64,000 nucleotides of DNA. It comes from CAVVAH01 sp963746175. Its GTDB lineage: Bacteria; Actinomycetota; Actinomycetes; JACCUZ01. Shown piece after piece: positions 43,144 through 53,335 of the stretch (the first letter of the stretch is position 1; the number at the start of each line of letters is the position of its first letter). The DNA lies in assembly GCA_963746175.1 (NCBI GenBank), contig CAVVAH010000004.1, forward strand, positions 1,302,001 through 1,366,000, written 5' to 3'. The translations under genes were made by a program, and so were the position numbers. A model generated the notes under the pieces. That model had not been told where the DNA came from. It did not search any database and saw only the letters and a program-made list of their open reading frames with translations.

Positions 43144-44321
43144 ACTGGCTCGACCTCGTGCTGCTGGTGGCGGCGGTGTCGTTCGGCTTCTCCGGCTACC
43201 GGCAGGGCTTCGTCGCCGGTGTGCTCGCGTTCGCCGGCTTCCTCGCCGGCGGTGTCGCCGGGCTGCTCCTCGCGCCGACCCTGGTGTCGTCGCTCGACCC
43301 CGGCCTGGGGCAGTCGATCCTCGCGGTCGGGCTGGTGCTGTTCGCCGCCTCGGTCGGGCAGGTGCTGCTCGGCTGGGTCGGCTCCCTGGTACGCAACCGG
43401 ATCACCTGGCAACCGGCACGGGCCGTCGACAACGGCCTCGGCGCCGCAGTGAGCGTGCTCGCGATGCTGGTGGTCGCGTGGTTCCTCGCGTCCTCGCTGC
43501 GCCCCGGGCCGCTGCCGTCGCTGTCCCGCGAGATCGGCGGGTCGAAGGTCGTCGCCGCTGTGGACGAGGTGATGCCGGACGGCGCCCGCACGCTGTTCTC
43601 CTCGTTCCGCCGGGTGCTCGACGACACCACGCTGCCGCCGGTGTTCAGCGGGCTCTCGCCGGAGCGGATCCGCAAGGTGCCCGCGCCCGACGGCACGATC
43701 ACCGGCAACGCCGCCGTACGCCGCGCCGCGCAGAGCGTCGTCGAGGTCACCGGCACCGCCGGGGACTGCAGCCGCACCCTCGACGGCAGCGGCTTCGTCG
43801 TCTCCCCGCAGCACGTGCTCACCAACGCGCACGTCGTGGCCGGGGTCGACTCACCGCAGGTGCGGATCGGCGGCAAGGGTCGGCGCCTCGACGCGCGCGT
43901 CGTCGTCTTCGACTCCCATCGCGACCTCGCGGTGCTCTACGTGCCCGACCTGCGGGCCGCCGTCCTGTCGTTCGACGGGTCCGCGTCGACCGGCGACGAC
44001 GCGGTGGTCGCCGGCTTCCCCGGCGGCGGTCCGTTCCGGCTCGTGGCCGCCCGGGTGCGCGACGAGATCCACGCGACCGGCCCGGACATCTACCACCGCA
44101 GCGAGGTGACCCGCGACGTCTACTCGCTCTACGCCGACGTCGAGCCCGGCAACTCCGGCGGCCCGCTGCTCAGCACGGACGGCGACGTCTACGGCGTCAT
44201 CTTCGCCAAGTCCCTCGACGACGCGACCACCGGCTACGCCCTGACCGCGGCCGAGGCCCGACCCGTCGTCCGCCAGGGCCGCGACGCCACCGCCCGCGTC
44301 GACACCGACACCTGCGCCTAG
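43140..44321 (+). CDS. marP: Membrane serine protease, MarP type
   Basis: 393 residues from GTG. Four N-terminal helices (about 1-125) of the CvpA-like type, then a periplasmic chymotrypsin-fold domain with TNAHVV (His near 235), HRDLAVL (Asp near 262) and GNSGGP (Ser near 341). MarP protects mycobacteria from acid and oxidative stress; GDCSRTLDGSG carries a Cys that may pair with the C-terminal Cys. Last gene of the nth operon, then the palindrome cluster. Confidence 0.92.
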   Translation: MNWLDLVLLVAAVSFGFSGYRQGFVAGVLAFAGFLAGGVAGLLLAPTLVSSLDPGLGQSILAVGLVLFAASVGQVLLGWVGSLVRNRITWQPARAVDNGLGAAVSVLAMLVVAWFLASSLRPGPLPSLSREIGGSKVVAAVDEVMPDGARTLFSSFRRVLDDTTLPPVFSGLSPERIRKVPAPDGTITGNAAVRRAAQSVVEVTGTAGDCSRTLDGSGFVVSPQHVLTNAHVVAGVDSPQVRIGGKGRRLDARVVVFDSHRDLAVLYVPDLRAAVLSFDGSASTGDDAVVAGFPGGGPFRLVAARVRDEIHATGPDIYHRSEVTRDVYSLYADVEPGNSGGPLLSTDGDVYGVIFAKSLDDATTGYALTAAEARPVVRQGRDATARVDTDTCA

Positions 44322-44345
44322 CCCGGCTGCCGTCTCCTGGCGATC

Positions 44346-44420
44346 GACCACGTATACGTGGTCAACGCGTGCTTGTCGGGGTGTGTACGCCACGTCAAGC
44401 ACCCGTCCGCCCCGACAAGC
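44346..44420. repeat. Composite palindrome cluster, copy 2 (bidirectional terminator)
   Basis: GACCACGTATACGTGGTC (44346-44363) is a perfect 18-base palindrome; GCTTGTCGGGG (44371-44381) pairs perfectly with CCCCGACAAGC (44410-44420). Both motifs are shared with the cluster at 13992-14078, 30 kb away. Lies between the convergent marP and LigD-type genes. Confidence 0.65.
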
Positions 44421-44433
44421 AGCTGTTGGGGGG

Positions 44434-45399
44434 TCAGCCGTCGGGATCGGCGGCGCGGCGGGCGCGCGCGCGGCGCTTGCCCTCGTGCATGGCCGCCACC
44501 CGGGCGACCGGGATGGTGTGCCCCTCCTCCACCAACCCGGCGTCCACGACCTGCGGCGCCGGCATCAGCGCGGTCCACGGGTCGGTGTCGCCGAGCAGGT
44601 CCGGCACGGTGGCGATCGTGAAGTCGGCCGGTGACGCGGCGGCGAGGTCGTCCCAGGGCAGCGGGAACGACACGGGCAGGCCGGGTCGCAACCTCGGGCT
44701 GTACGCCGCCGCCACGGTGGCGCCGCCGGCTCGCGTCGAGTCGAGGAACACCTTGCCCTCGCGCGACTCGACGACGAACGCCGTCGTCGCCAGCGCCGGG
44801 TCGAGGCGCTCCGCGCGGGCCGCGACCGCGCGGGTCGCGGCGGCCACGTCCATCGCCGACTGACCGGGCTGCAGGGGCACGAAGACGTGCACACCTTTGG
44901 CGCCGCTGGTCTTGGCCAGCGCCGACATGCCGGCGTCGGCCAGCGCGTGCCGTACGAGGAACGCCGCCGCCACCGCGCGCGCGAACGAGTCCGAGCCGGC
45001 CGGCGGGTCGAGGTCGAGGACGAGGTGTGTCGGGCCGTCGGCGGCGAGCCCCCGGAACAGCGTCGGGTGGTACTCGACGGCCCGCTGGTTGGCGAACCAC
45101 AGCAGCGTCTGCCGGTCGTCGCAGACGGGGTAGTGCACCGTGCGCTTCCCGTCCTGCGTCGTCACCTCGAGCGTCGGGATCGAGTCCGGCGCGTACTTCG
45201 GCAGGTTCTTCTGCATGAACGGCGGCTGCCCGCGCAGCACCCGGATGACGCTCAGCGCCCGCCCGGCCAGCACCGGGACGAACCGGTCCGCGACGGCGTC
45301 GAGGTAGTCGACGAGGTCGCGCTTCGTGGCGCCGGCGTCCGGGGACAGCGGCTGGTCGAGGTTGGTGAGCCGGACGCCGGACCGTTCCTCCTCTGGCAT
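44434..45399 (-). CDS. LigD-type polymerase domain protein
   Basis: 321 residues from ATG. The N-terminus RLTNLDQPLSPDAGATKRDL, the metal motif LVLDLDPP (Asp pair near 128-130) and SGAKGVHVFVPL are those of the archaeo-eukaryotic-primase polymerase of DNA ligase D. No ligase or nuclease domain is fused and no ku gene is adjacent. Basic tail GKRRARARRA. Role in NHEJ gap filling or in a separate repair step is open. Confidence 0.88.
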   Translation of the reverse strand: MPEEERSGVRLTNLDQPLSPDAGATKRDLVDYLDAVADRFVPVLAGRALSVIRVLRGQPPFMQKNLPKYAPDSIPTLEVTTQDGKRTVHYPVCDDRQTLLWFANQRAVEYHPTLFRGLAADGPTHLVLDLDPPAGSDSFARAVAAAFLVRHALADAGMSALAKTSGAKGVHVFVPLQPGQSAMDVAAATRAVAARAERLDPALATTAFVVESREGKVFLDSTRAGGATVAAAYSPRLRPGLPVSFPLPWDDLAAASPADFTIATVPDLLGDTDPWTALMPAPQVVDAGLVEEGHTIPVARVAAMHEGKRRARARRAADPDG

Positions 45400-45433
45400 G
45401 CCGCCATCCTGCCCCGTCCCCGGACGTCGTCCC

Positions 45434-45919
45434 TCAGGAGCGGAGGCGGAAGGTGCGCGGCGGCTCGGCCGGCACGGACGGCTCGGCGGCCAGCGCCTCG
45501 GCGGCGGCGACCAGGCCGGCCACGTCGATGCCGTACGGCGGCGCGTCGGCGTACGGCGCGATCCGGCGGGCGCCGCGCAGCAGCAGCGTGGTCGCGCCGG
45601 TCGGGTTCCCGCGGGCCCGGTGGGTGAGGCCGACGGCGAGCTGCGCGAGCCCCTGCCACAGGTCGCGCTCCGCCGCCGGAGCGGACTTCCAGGTGCCCTC
45701 GATCACCTCGTGCGCGTGGAACGGGCGGCCCGCGTCGATCAGCCGCTGCGCCTCGGCCAGCGACTCGAGCGGCGGCAGCACGAGGTCGTCGGGCACGCGT
45801 TCGACGCCCTCGGCATCGTGGGGGAGCGGCCGGCCGAGCCCGTCGCGCGGCCGGGCGTTGCGGGCCCGGCCGGCCGGGTCCCGGTCGCGCGGCACCGCAG
45901 AGCCCTGGTCGTCGGTCAT
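45434..45919 (-). CDS. DUF309 domain protein
   Basis: 161 residues. The family motif FHAHEVIEGTWKSAPAAERD is at about 70-89 and QGLAQLAVGLTHRARGN follows, the His and Glu of DUF309. About 55 N-terminal residues are disordered. Function unknown. Its ATG overlaps the hydrolase stop. Confidence 0.82.
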   Translation of the reverse strand: MTDDQGSAVPRDRDPAGRARNARPRDGLGRPLPHDAEGVERVPDDLVLPPLESLAEAQRLIDAGRPFHAHEVIEGTWKSAPAAERDLWQGLAQLAVGLTHRARGNPTGATTLLLRGARRIAPYADAPPYGIDVAGLVAAAEALAAEPSVPAEPPRTFRLRS

Positions 45920-46866
45920 CCGCCCACCACCTCGTGCTCGGCGCTCGGGTCGGCCAGCCAGTCGCGCAGCACCGTCGAGAACGCCGACGGGTCCTCCTCG
46001 TGCGGGAAGTGCCCCACGCCCGGCATCAGGTGCCAGCGGTACGGCGCCTCGACGTAGCGCTGCGAGCCCTGCGCGCTGCTCGGCAGCACGCAGCCGTCGA
46101 GCGCGCCGTGCACCTGCAGGGTGGGGACCGTCACCGGGCTGGCCATCCGTCGCACGTAGCGGACGCCGTCGGTGCGCGGGATCGAGCGGACCTGCCAGCG
46201 GTAGGACTCCAGCGCGCAGTGCGCGACGCCCTGGATCTGCGCGGCCTGGCGGTAGCGCGCCTCGGTGCCTTCGTCGGGGAAGCCGGGGCCTGACCAGCGG
46301 TGCAGCAGCCGGCCGACCGCCGCGGCGTCGTCGGCGACCAGCCGCCGCTCGGGCAGCACCGGTGCCTGGTAGCCGATCACCTGCCGGCTGGCGCGCACCT
46401 GGCGCGGGTCGGTGAGGTGCGCCCGGCGGAAGCGCCGCGGGTGCGGCATCGACACGGCCACCAGCCGGCGTACCTGACGGGGGTGCACGACGGCGAGCGT
46501 CCAGGCGATGAGACCGCCGAGCCCCTGCCCCACGACGACCGCGTCGCGGTCGCCCAGCGATCGGATGACCCCGGAGGCGTCCTCGGCGAGGGTGCGCGGG
46601 TCGTAGCCGCGCGGCGGCTTGTCGCTCGCGCCGAAGCCGCGCAGGTCCATCGCGGCGACCCGGTAGCCCGCGTCGGCGAGCTCCGGCAGCTGGTGCCGCC
46701 ACGACCACCAGAACTGCGGGAAGCCGTGCAGCAGCAGGACGAGCGGTCCCTCACCCGCGACCGCGACGTGGAAGCGGGCGCCGTTCGCCGTCACCATGTG
46801 GTGCTCCCACGGGCCGGGCACCCGCGCCACCGAGGCGTCGAGCGGCTGGTCGGCGGGTGTCCTCAC
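45916..46866 (-). CDS. Alpha/beta hydrolase-fold protein with altered nucleophile
   Basis: 316 residues from GTG. Epoxide-hydrolase-like: LLHGFPQFWWSWRHQLPEL, DLRGFGASDKP and a cap region; His near PGVGHFPHEE and acid in HGALDGCVLP are present. However, the elbow is VVGQGLGG: Gly115 replaces the Asp or Ser nucleophile. Position equals Rv3670 (ephE). Probably not a standard hydrolase; a binding or scaffold role is possible. Confidence 0.78.
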   Translation of the reverse strand: MRTPADQPLDASVARVPGPWEHHMVTANGARFHVAVAGEGPLVLLLHGFPQFWWSWRHQLPELADAGYRVAAMDLRGFGASDKPPRGYDPRTLAEDASGVIRSLGDRDAVVVGQGLGGLIAWTLAVVHPRQVRRLVAVSMPHPRRFRRAHLTDPRQVRASRQVIGYQAPVLPERRLVADDAAAVGRLLHRWSGPGFPDEGTEARYRQAAQIQGVAHCALESYRWQVRSIPRTDGVRYVRRMASPVTVPTLQVHGALDGCVLPSSAQGSQRYVEAPYRWHLMPGVGHFPHEEDPSAFSTVLRDWLADPSAEHEVVGG

Positions 46867-46909
46867 CCAGGCATCCCACCAGACGGCAGGGTGCGCGGCG
46901 AATGGCCGG

Positions 46910-47329
46910 TCAGCTGCTGGTCGGGCTCTTGAGGAACGCGACCGTGTCCTTGCTGGTGCGCAGCGTGCGCTCGGGCGGCCCGACCTTCGACACGGCCCGC
47001 TTGCCGACCAGCACGAGGACGCCGGCGACCAGGAGCAGGACCACGGTCACGATCAGGAACGCCAGCCAGGCCTCGAGGCCGAGCCAGGCGAGGAACAGCG
47101 CGAGCGTGATGAACAGCAGGATCGAGGCGACGACACCCAGGTAGGCGGCGGCGCCGAACATCGCCCCACCCGTGGCGGCGTTCTTCACGTCGACCTTGAT
47201 CTCGGCCTTGGCCAGGGCGATCTCGCTGTGCACCAGCGCCGACAGGTCGCGGCTGGCGTTGGCGAAGAGCATGCCGAGGGTCTCCTCGGGCTGCGTGCCC
47301 GGCGCGCGGGGGTGGCTGGTGTCCGTCAT
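46910..47329 (-). CDS. Phage-holin-like (DUF1469) membrane protein
   Basis: 139 residues; a second ATG three codons upstream is equally good. Amphipathic N-terminus (LFANASRDLSALVHSEIALA) and a paired hydrophobic segment (about 55-113, YLGVVASILLFITLALFLAW and the next helix). Matches the actinobacterial holin-superfamily III proteins; corresponds to Rv3669 in order. Not a phage gene here. Confidence 0.75.
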   Translation of the reverse strand: MTDTSHPRAPGTQPEETLGMLFANASRDLSALVHSEIALAKAEIKVDVKNAATGGAMFGAAAYLGVVASILLFITLALFLAWLGLEAWLAFLIVTVVLLLVAGVLVLVGKRAVSKVGPPERTLRTSKDTVAFLKSPTSS

Positions 47330-47380
47330 GGCGCCCATCCTGCCCCGAGATCCGTCGACGATGCGCGGCGGACGGGGGAC

Positions 47381-48268
47381 TCAGCGGGGGTCGAGGTCCG
47401 GGAGCACCTCGGCCGCTACCCGTTCGAGGACGGCCAGGTCGCCGGCGTACACGCCCTCGGGCCGCGGCCGGTGCACCACCACCTCGTCGAAGCCCAGCTC
47501 CCCGGCCCGGCCGAGAACGTCACGCAGGTGCTCGACCGAGTCCAGCCCGAAGGCGCCGGACGAGTCGACGCTGAGGTAGCGCTCGACCTCGCTCGGGTCG
47601 CGGCCCTCGGCCCGCAACGTGTCGTCGAGCCGCTCGCACGCGCCGGGCAGGGCTGCCCACCACGCCTGCTCGCCGGCGTCCGACGGGGTGGCGCCGGTGG
47701 TGACCCACGCCTGGCCGTGCCGTGCCACGACGCGCATCGCCCGCGGCCCGTTGGCCGCCACCACGAACGGCAGCCGCGGCTGCTGCACGCAGCCGGGCAC
47801 CATCCGGGCCCCGTGCGCGGTGAACCACTCGCCGTCGTACGTCGTGCTCGGTGCCGTGAGCAGCCGGTCCAGGAGGGCGACGAACTCGCCGAACCGGTCG
47901 ACCCGCTGCCGAGGGCTCAGGTCCTCGGGACCGAGGACGGTGGCGTCGAATCCCGTGCCGCCGGCACCGACGCCGAGCTGGAACCGGCCACCGGACAGGT
48001 CGTCGAGCGTCATCAGCTCCTTGGCGAACGGCACCGGGTGCCGGAAGTTGGGGGACGCGACGAACGTGCCGAGCCGGATCGTCCTGGTGGCCAGCGCCGC
48101 GGCGGCGAGCACCGGAACGGTCGCGAACCACGGCCCGTCGGCGAGCGACCGCCAGGCGAGGTGGTCGTAGGTCCAGGCCGAGTGGAAGCCCCAGGTGTCC
48201 AGCTGCTGCCACTGCTCGCGGGCGTCGGCCCAGCGCTCCTCGGGCAGGACGACGACACCGAGGCGCAT
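47381..48268 (-). CDS. LLM-class F420/flavin-dependent oxidoreductase
   Basis: 295 residues. (beta/alpha)8 luciferase-like fold: MRLGVVVLPEERW, GFHSAWTYDHLAW, LGTFVASPNFRHP, GRFQLGVGAGG, FVVAANGPRAMRV. Such enzymes use F420 or FMN; the substrate is unknown. Transcribed leftward with a 51-bp gap to the holin-like gene. Confidence 0.85.
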   Translation of the reverse strand: MRLGVVVLPEERWADAREQWQQLDTWGFHSAWTYDHLAWRSLADGPWFATVPVLAAAALATRTIRLGTFVASPNFRHPVPFAKELMTLDDLSGGRFQLGVGAGGTGFDATVLGPEDLSPRQRVDRFGEFVALLDRLLTAPSTTYDGEWFTAHGARMVPGCVQQPRLPFVVAANGPRAMRVVARHGQAWVTTGATPSDAGEQAWWAALPGACERLDDTLRAEGRDPSEVERYLSVDSSGAFGLDSVEHLRDVLGRAGELGFDEVVVHRPRPEGVYAGDLAVLERVAAEVLPDLDPR

Positions 48269-48345
48269 CCCGCGAGACTAGGCGCGGGTCCGATGAGTTC
48301 TGCGCGGCGGGCTGGTCTGACAGGGCAACGGAGAGGACACCTGAC

Positions 48346-48939
48346 ATGACTGTGAACGCGACCATCACCCAGTCCGTCGACGGCTACATCGCCGGCCCGG
48401 ACGACGGCCCGGCTGCCGGCCTCGGGATCGGCGGCGAGCGGCTGCACTACTGGGTGTTCGGCGGCCCCTGGTCGTACGACGACCACGAGTTCTCCGAGGC
48501 CACCGGCGAGGACAAGGCGTTCCTGGACGAGGCGATGGCGCGGGGCGGCGCCAGCGTCTGCGGCCGATGGATGTACGAGGCGGCCGGCCACTGGGGCGAC
48601 CAGAACCCGTGGGGCGTCCCGACGTTCGTCGTGACCCATCGCCCGGAGGAGCAGCCCGAGGGCGGCGCGTTCACCTTCGTCGACGGCGTCGAGAAGGCCG
48701 TCGCCATGGCAGTCGACGCCGCCGGCGACAAGGACGTCAGCATCGCGGGCGGTGCCGACGTCATCCGGCAGGCGCTCGCGGCCGGCCTGGTCGACGAGCT
48801 CACGATCATCACGGCACCGCTCGTGCTCGGCGGCGGGAAGCGGCTCTTCGACGGGTTCACCCAGGACGTCGAGCTCGAGCACACCGGCCTCCGCCAGTCG
48901 CCGTACGCCACCTTCGTCACCTACCGCGTCAAGCGCTGA
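48346..48939 (+). CDS. Dihydrofolate reductase family (RibD C-terminal-like) protein
   Basis: 197 residues from ATG. MTVNATITQSVDGYIAGPDD and SIAGGADVIRQALAAGLVDEL match the YyaP/RibD_C branch that often reduces riboflavin-like pteridines rather than dihydrofolate. Divergent from the LLM oxidoreductase with a 77-bp promoter region. Physiological substrate unknown. Confidence 0.83.
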   Translation: MTVNATITQSVDGYIAGPDDGPAAGLGIGGERLHYWVFGGPWSYDDHEFSEATGEDKAFLDEAMARGGASVCGRWMYEAAGHWGDQNPWGVPTFVVTHRPEEQPEGGAFTFVDGVEKAVAMAVDAAGDKDVSIAGGADVIRQALAAGLVDELTIITAPLVLGGGKRLFDGFTQDVELEHTGLRQSPYATFVTYRVKR

Positions 48940-49069
48940 CCTTCCGCCCGTCCGACCCGGGGTGGCTCGTTGCGGCGCGAACCGGTAGTCGTGACGTTGT
49001 GCTCTGTCGGAGCGTGACCAGCGCTCACCAACATGGGTAGACATTTTCGGCCAACCAGAGGAAGCAGCC

Positions 49070-50125
49070 ATGAAGGCCCTCGTCTACCACGGTCCCGGCA
49101 ACACGAGCTGGGACGACGTCCCCGACCCCGTCCTCGTCCACGCCACCGATGCCATCGTCCGAGTCGACACCACCACGATCTGCGGGACGGACCTGCACAT
49201 CCTCAAGGGAGACGTGCCCGCGGTCACTGAGGGCACCATCCTGGGTCACGAGGGCGTCGGCACCGTCGTGGACGTGGGCTCGTCGGTGAGCAACTTCGCC
49301 GTCGGAGACCACGTGATCATCTCCTGCGTGAGCTCGTGCGGCGTCTGCACCTACTGCCGCAGCGGCAACCCGTCGCACTGCCTCGCCGAGGAAGGCGCCT
49401 CGGGCATCGGCTGGATCCTCGGCCACCTGATCGACGGCACCCAGGCCGACCTGGTGCGGATCCCGTTCGCGGACACGTCCCTCTACCGCGTGCCGGACGG
49501 CGTGGCCGACGAGTCGGCGCTGCTGCTCTCGGACATCCTGCCGACGGGGTTCGAGATCGGTGTCCAGTACGGGCGGGTCAAGCCCGGGGACACCGTCGCG
49601 GTCGTCGGCACCGGACCGGTGGGACTGGCCGTCGTCGCCACCGCCGGTCTCTACGGCGCGGCACAGATCGTCGCGATCGACCTCGACGAGAACCGGCTGG
49701 ACGTCTCCAAGCAGCTGGGGGCCACGCACACCGTGAACTCCGGAGCTGCCGACTGGCGGGAGCAGGTCCTCGCCCTGACCGACGGTTACGGCGTCGATGT
49801 GGCGGTCGAGGCCGTCGGCGTGCCCGCGACGTTCGACATGTGCACCCAGCTGGTGCGCCCTGGCGGCAATGTCGCCAACGTCGGCGTCCACGGCGCTCCG
49901 GTGCAGCTGGCGCTGCAGGACCTCTGGATCAAGAACATCAACATCAGCATGGGGCTGGTCAACACCACGTCGCTCGCGATGCTGCTGAAGCTCGTCACCC
50001 AGCAGAAGCTGCCGGTCCACGACTTCGTGACCCACACCTTCACCTTCGACGACATGACCGCCGCCTACGAGACGTTCGGCAACGCTGCGCACACCCGGGC
50101 GCTCAAGGTGATGATCGGCCGCTGA
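49070..50125 (+). CDS. Zinc-dependent alcohol dehydrogenase
   Basis: 351 residues. Catalytic zinc site TTICGTDLHI and GHEGVG; structural zinc cysteines in SSCGVCTYCRSGNPSHC; Rossmann motif GTGPVGLAVVA near 180. Medium-chain dehydrogenase of the alcohol/formaldehyde kind. AGGAAG precedes the ATG. Alone between non-coding stretches, with a strong hairpin after it. Confidence 0.88.
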   Translation: MKALVYHGPGNTSWDDVPDPVLVHATDAIVRVDTTTICGTDLHILKGDVPAVTEGTILGHEGVGTVVDVGSSVSNFAVGDHVIISCVSSCGVCTYCRSGNPSHCLAEEGASGIGWILGHLIDGTQADLVRIPFADTSLYRVPDGVADESALLLSDILPTGFEIGVQYGRVKPGDTVAVVGTGPVGLAVVATAGLYGAAQIVAIDLDENRLDVSKQLGATHTVNSGAADWREQVLALTDGYGVDVAVEAVGVPATFDMCTQLVRPGGNVANVGVHGAPVQLALQDLWIKNINISMGLVNTTSLAMLLKLVTQQKLPVHDFVTHTFTFDDMTAAYETFGNAAHTRALKVMIGR

Positions 50126-50159
50126 CGGCCGGCCCGCGTCCTGTCCCCTCGTCGCCGTC

Positions 50160-50200
50160 CGGGCAGCCCGGTCCCTGGTCTTCACAGGGTGGGCTGCCCG
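50160..50200 (+). terminator. Terminator hairpin after alcohol dehydrogenase
   Basis: CGGGCAGCCC (50160-50169) with GGGCTGCCCG (50191-50200), 10 bp; an inner CCCTG/CAGGG pair extends it with a GTCTTCA loop. 34 bases after the stop. Confidence 0.7.
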
Positions 50201-50393
50201 ATCGTCGTGAGGTGGCAGCTGACGCCGAGGCCGACGTCGTCGTGCCGCGCCGGGCTTCCTGCAGTGGGGGGTCCTGGGAGACGTCGGGACGATCAGGGTC
50301 GTAGGGCCCCTCCTGCTGTGACCTCGGCCGGTGTCACACGGTCGCGGACCACCCGACGATGGGACTACATCAACAACGAAGGACGTGGTTCAA

Positions 50394-51092
50394 GTGACCA
50401 AGCGACTGCAGACCCTCGGCGTCGTGCTTGCGGTGATCGGTCTCGGTTTCTTGGCCGGTGCCGGTGTGGCCTACGCCAAGGTGCAGGCCGGATACGCCTC
50501 CCTTCACGCCCTCAGCGCGGCGCAGAACGTCGAGCTGACGTACAACGCCGACGGCCAGCTCGCCGACGACACCGGTTCGACGAAGGAAGCGACGGCGATC
50601 ATGTCGCTGCTGAAGGATGACTGGAAGTACCCGGTCGTCTCGTCCGACCTCGACCCGAACGACCCGGTGGTCAACACCGCCTCTGAGTACATGTACCAGA
50701 TGGCCACGATCACCTACCACACCATCACCCGCCCGCAGACGGTTGTCCTCCCCGAGGACGTCACGGCTGACAACGGCAAGGTCTTCAAGGCCGGCAGCTA
50801 CGACTTCAACCCGAACGGCAAGTACTGGACGGGCTACGACCGCTCGAACCCGATCGAGGCCATCGCTCGCGACCAGGCATGGTCGGGCACTGCACACGGT
50901 CTGATCGCCGAGCTCGGTGTGGGCACAGTGACCCACTCCGCGCTCCAGCTGGGCCTGGCGCTGGCCGCGATCCTGGCCGGTCTCGGACTCACGATCATCC
51001 TCGCCGGTCTGGGTCTCGTCTGGGCCGGGAGGGCGCCTGCACAGATCAAGGCGCCGATCGCCGAGCGCACCGCGGAGCCGGTCCTCGTCTGA
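50394..51092 (+). CDS. Two-span membrane protein of unknown function
   Basis: 232 residues from GTG. One helix at 8-28 (LGVVLAVIGLGFLAGAGVAY), an outer domain of about 140 residues rich in Asn/Asp/Thr (DPNDPVVNTASEYMYQMATI), a helix pair at 182-217 and a short cytoplasmic tail. The layout resembles a group often mislabelled LigA-like dioxygenase. Less GC-rich than its neighbours. Accessory; function not recognised. Confidence 0.6.
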   Translation: MTKRLQTLGVVLAVIGLGFLAGAGVAYAKVQAGYASLHALSAAQNVELTYNADGQLADDTGSTKEATAIMSLLKDDWKYPVVSSDLDPNDPVVNTASEYMYQMATITYHTITRPQTVVLPEDVTADNGKVFKAGSYDFNPNGKYWTGYDRSNPIEAIARDQAWSGTAHGLIAELGVGTVTHSALQLGLALAAILAGLGLTIILAGLGLVWAGRAPAQIKAPIAERTAEPVLV

Positions 51093-51107
51093 CAGCACAG
51101 TGGTGAG

Positions 51108-51137
51108 AGATGGGGCGGCCTACAGGTCGCCCCATCT
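51108..51137. terminator. Bidirectional terminator
   Basis: AGATGGGGCG (51108-51117) pairs perfectly with CGCCCCATCT (51128-51137), 10-base loop. Between the convergent membrane protein and acs. Confidence 0.72.
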
Positions 51138-51176
51138 GCACGTGGTCACAGTGGCCGCTGCCGGACAGCCGTGCGC

Positions 51177-53180
<2,004 letters not shown>

Positions 53181-53335
53181 GGGCTGGCTCCTTCGCAGTG
53201 TCCGTCACGCACGGTCCGGCCGACTCGTCATTCCTACCCCACGGGTAGCGGGATCCGGGAGGGGTGGTGCGACCGGCACCGCCCGGCCGGAGCGGGGGCT
53301 CCGACCGGGCGGTGGGCCACGAACGAGACGGCCGG

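Noticed and set aside
46910..47329. Phage holin, possible prophage remnant
   Set aside because: The family is a widespread chromosomal actinobacterial protein at a conserved position next to the hydrolase and acs; no other phage gene nearby.
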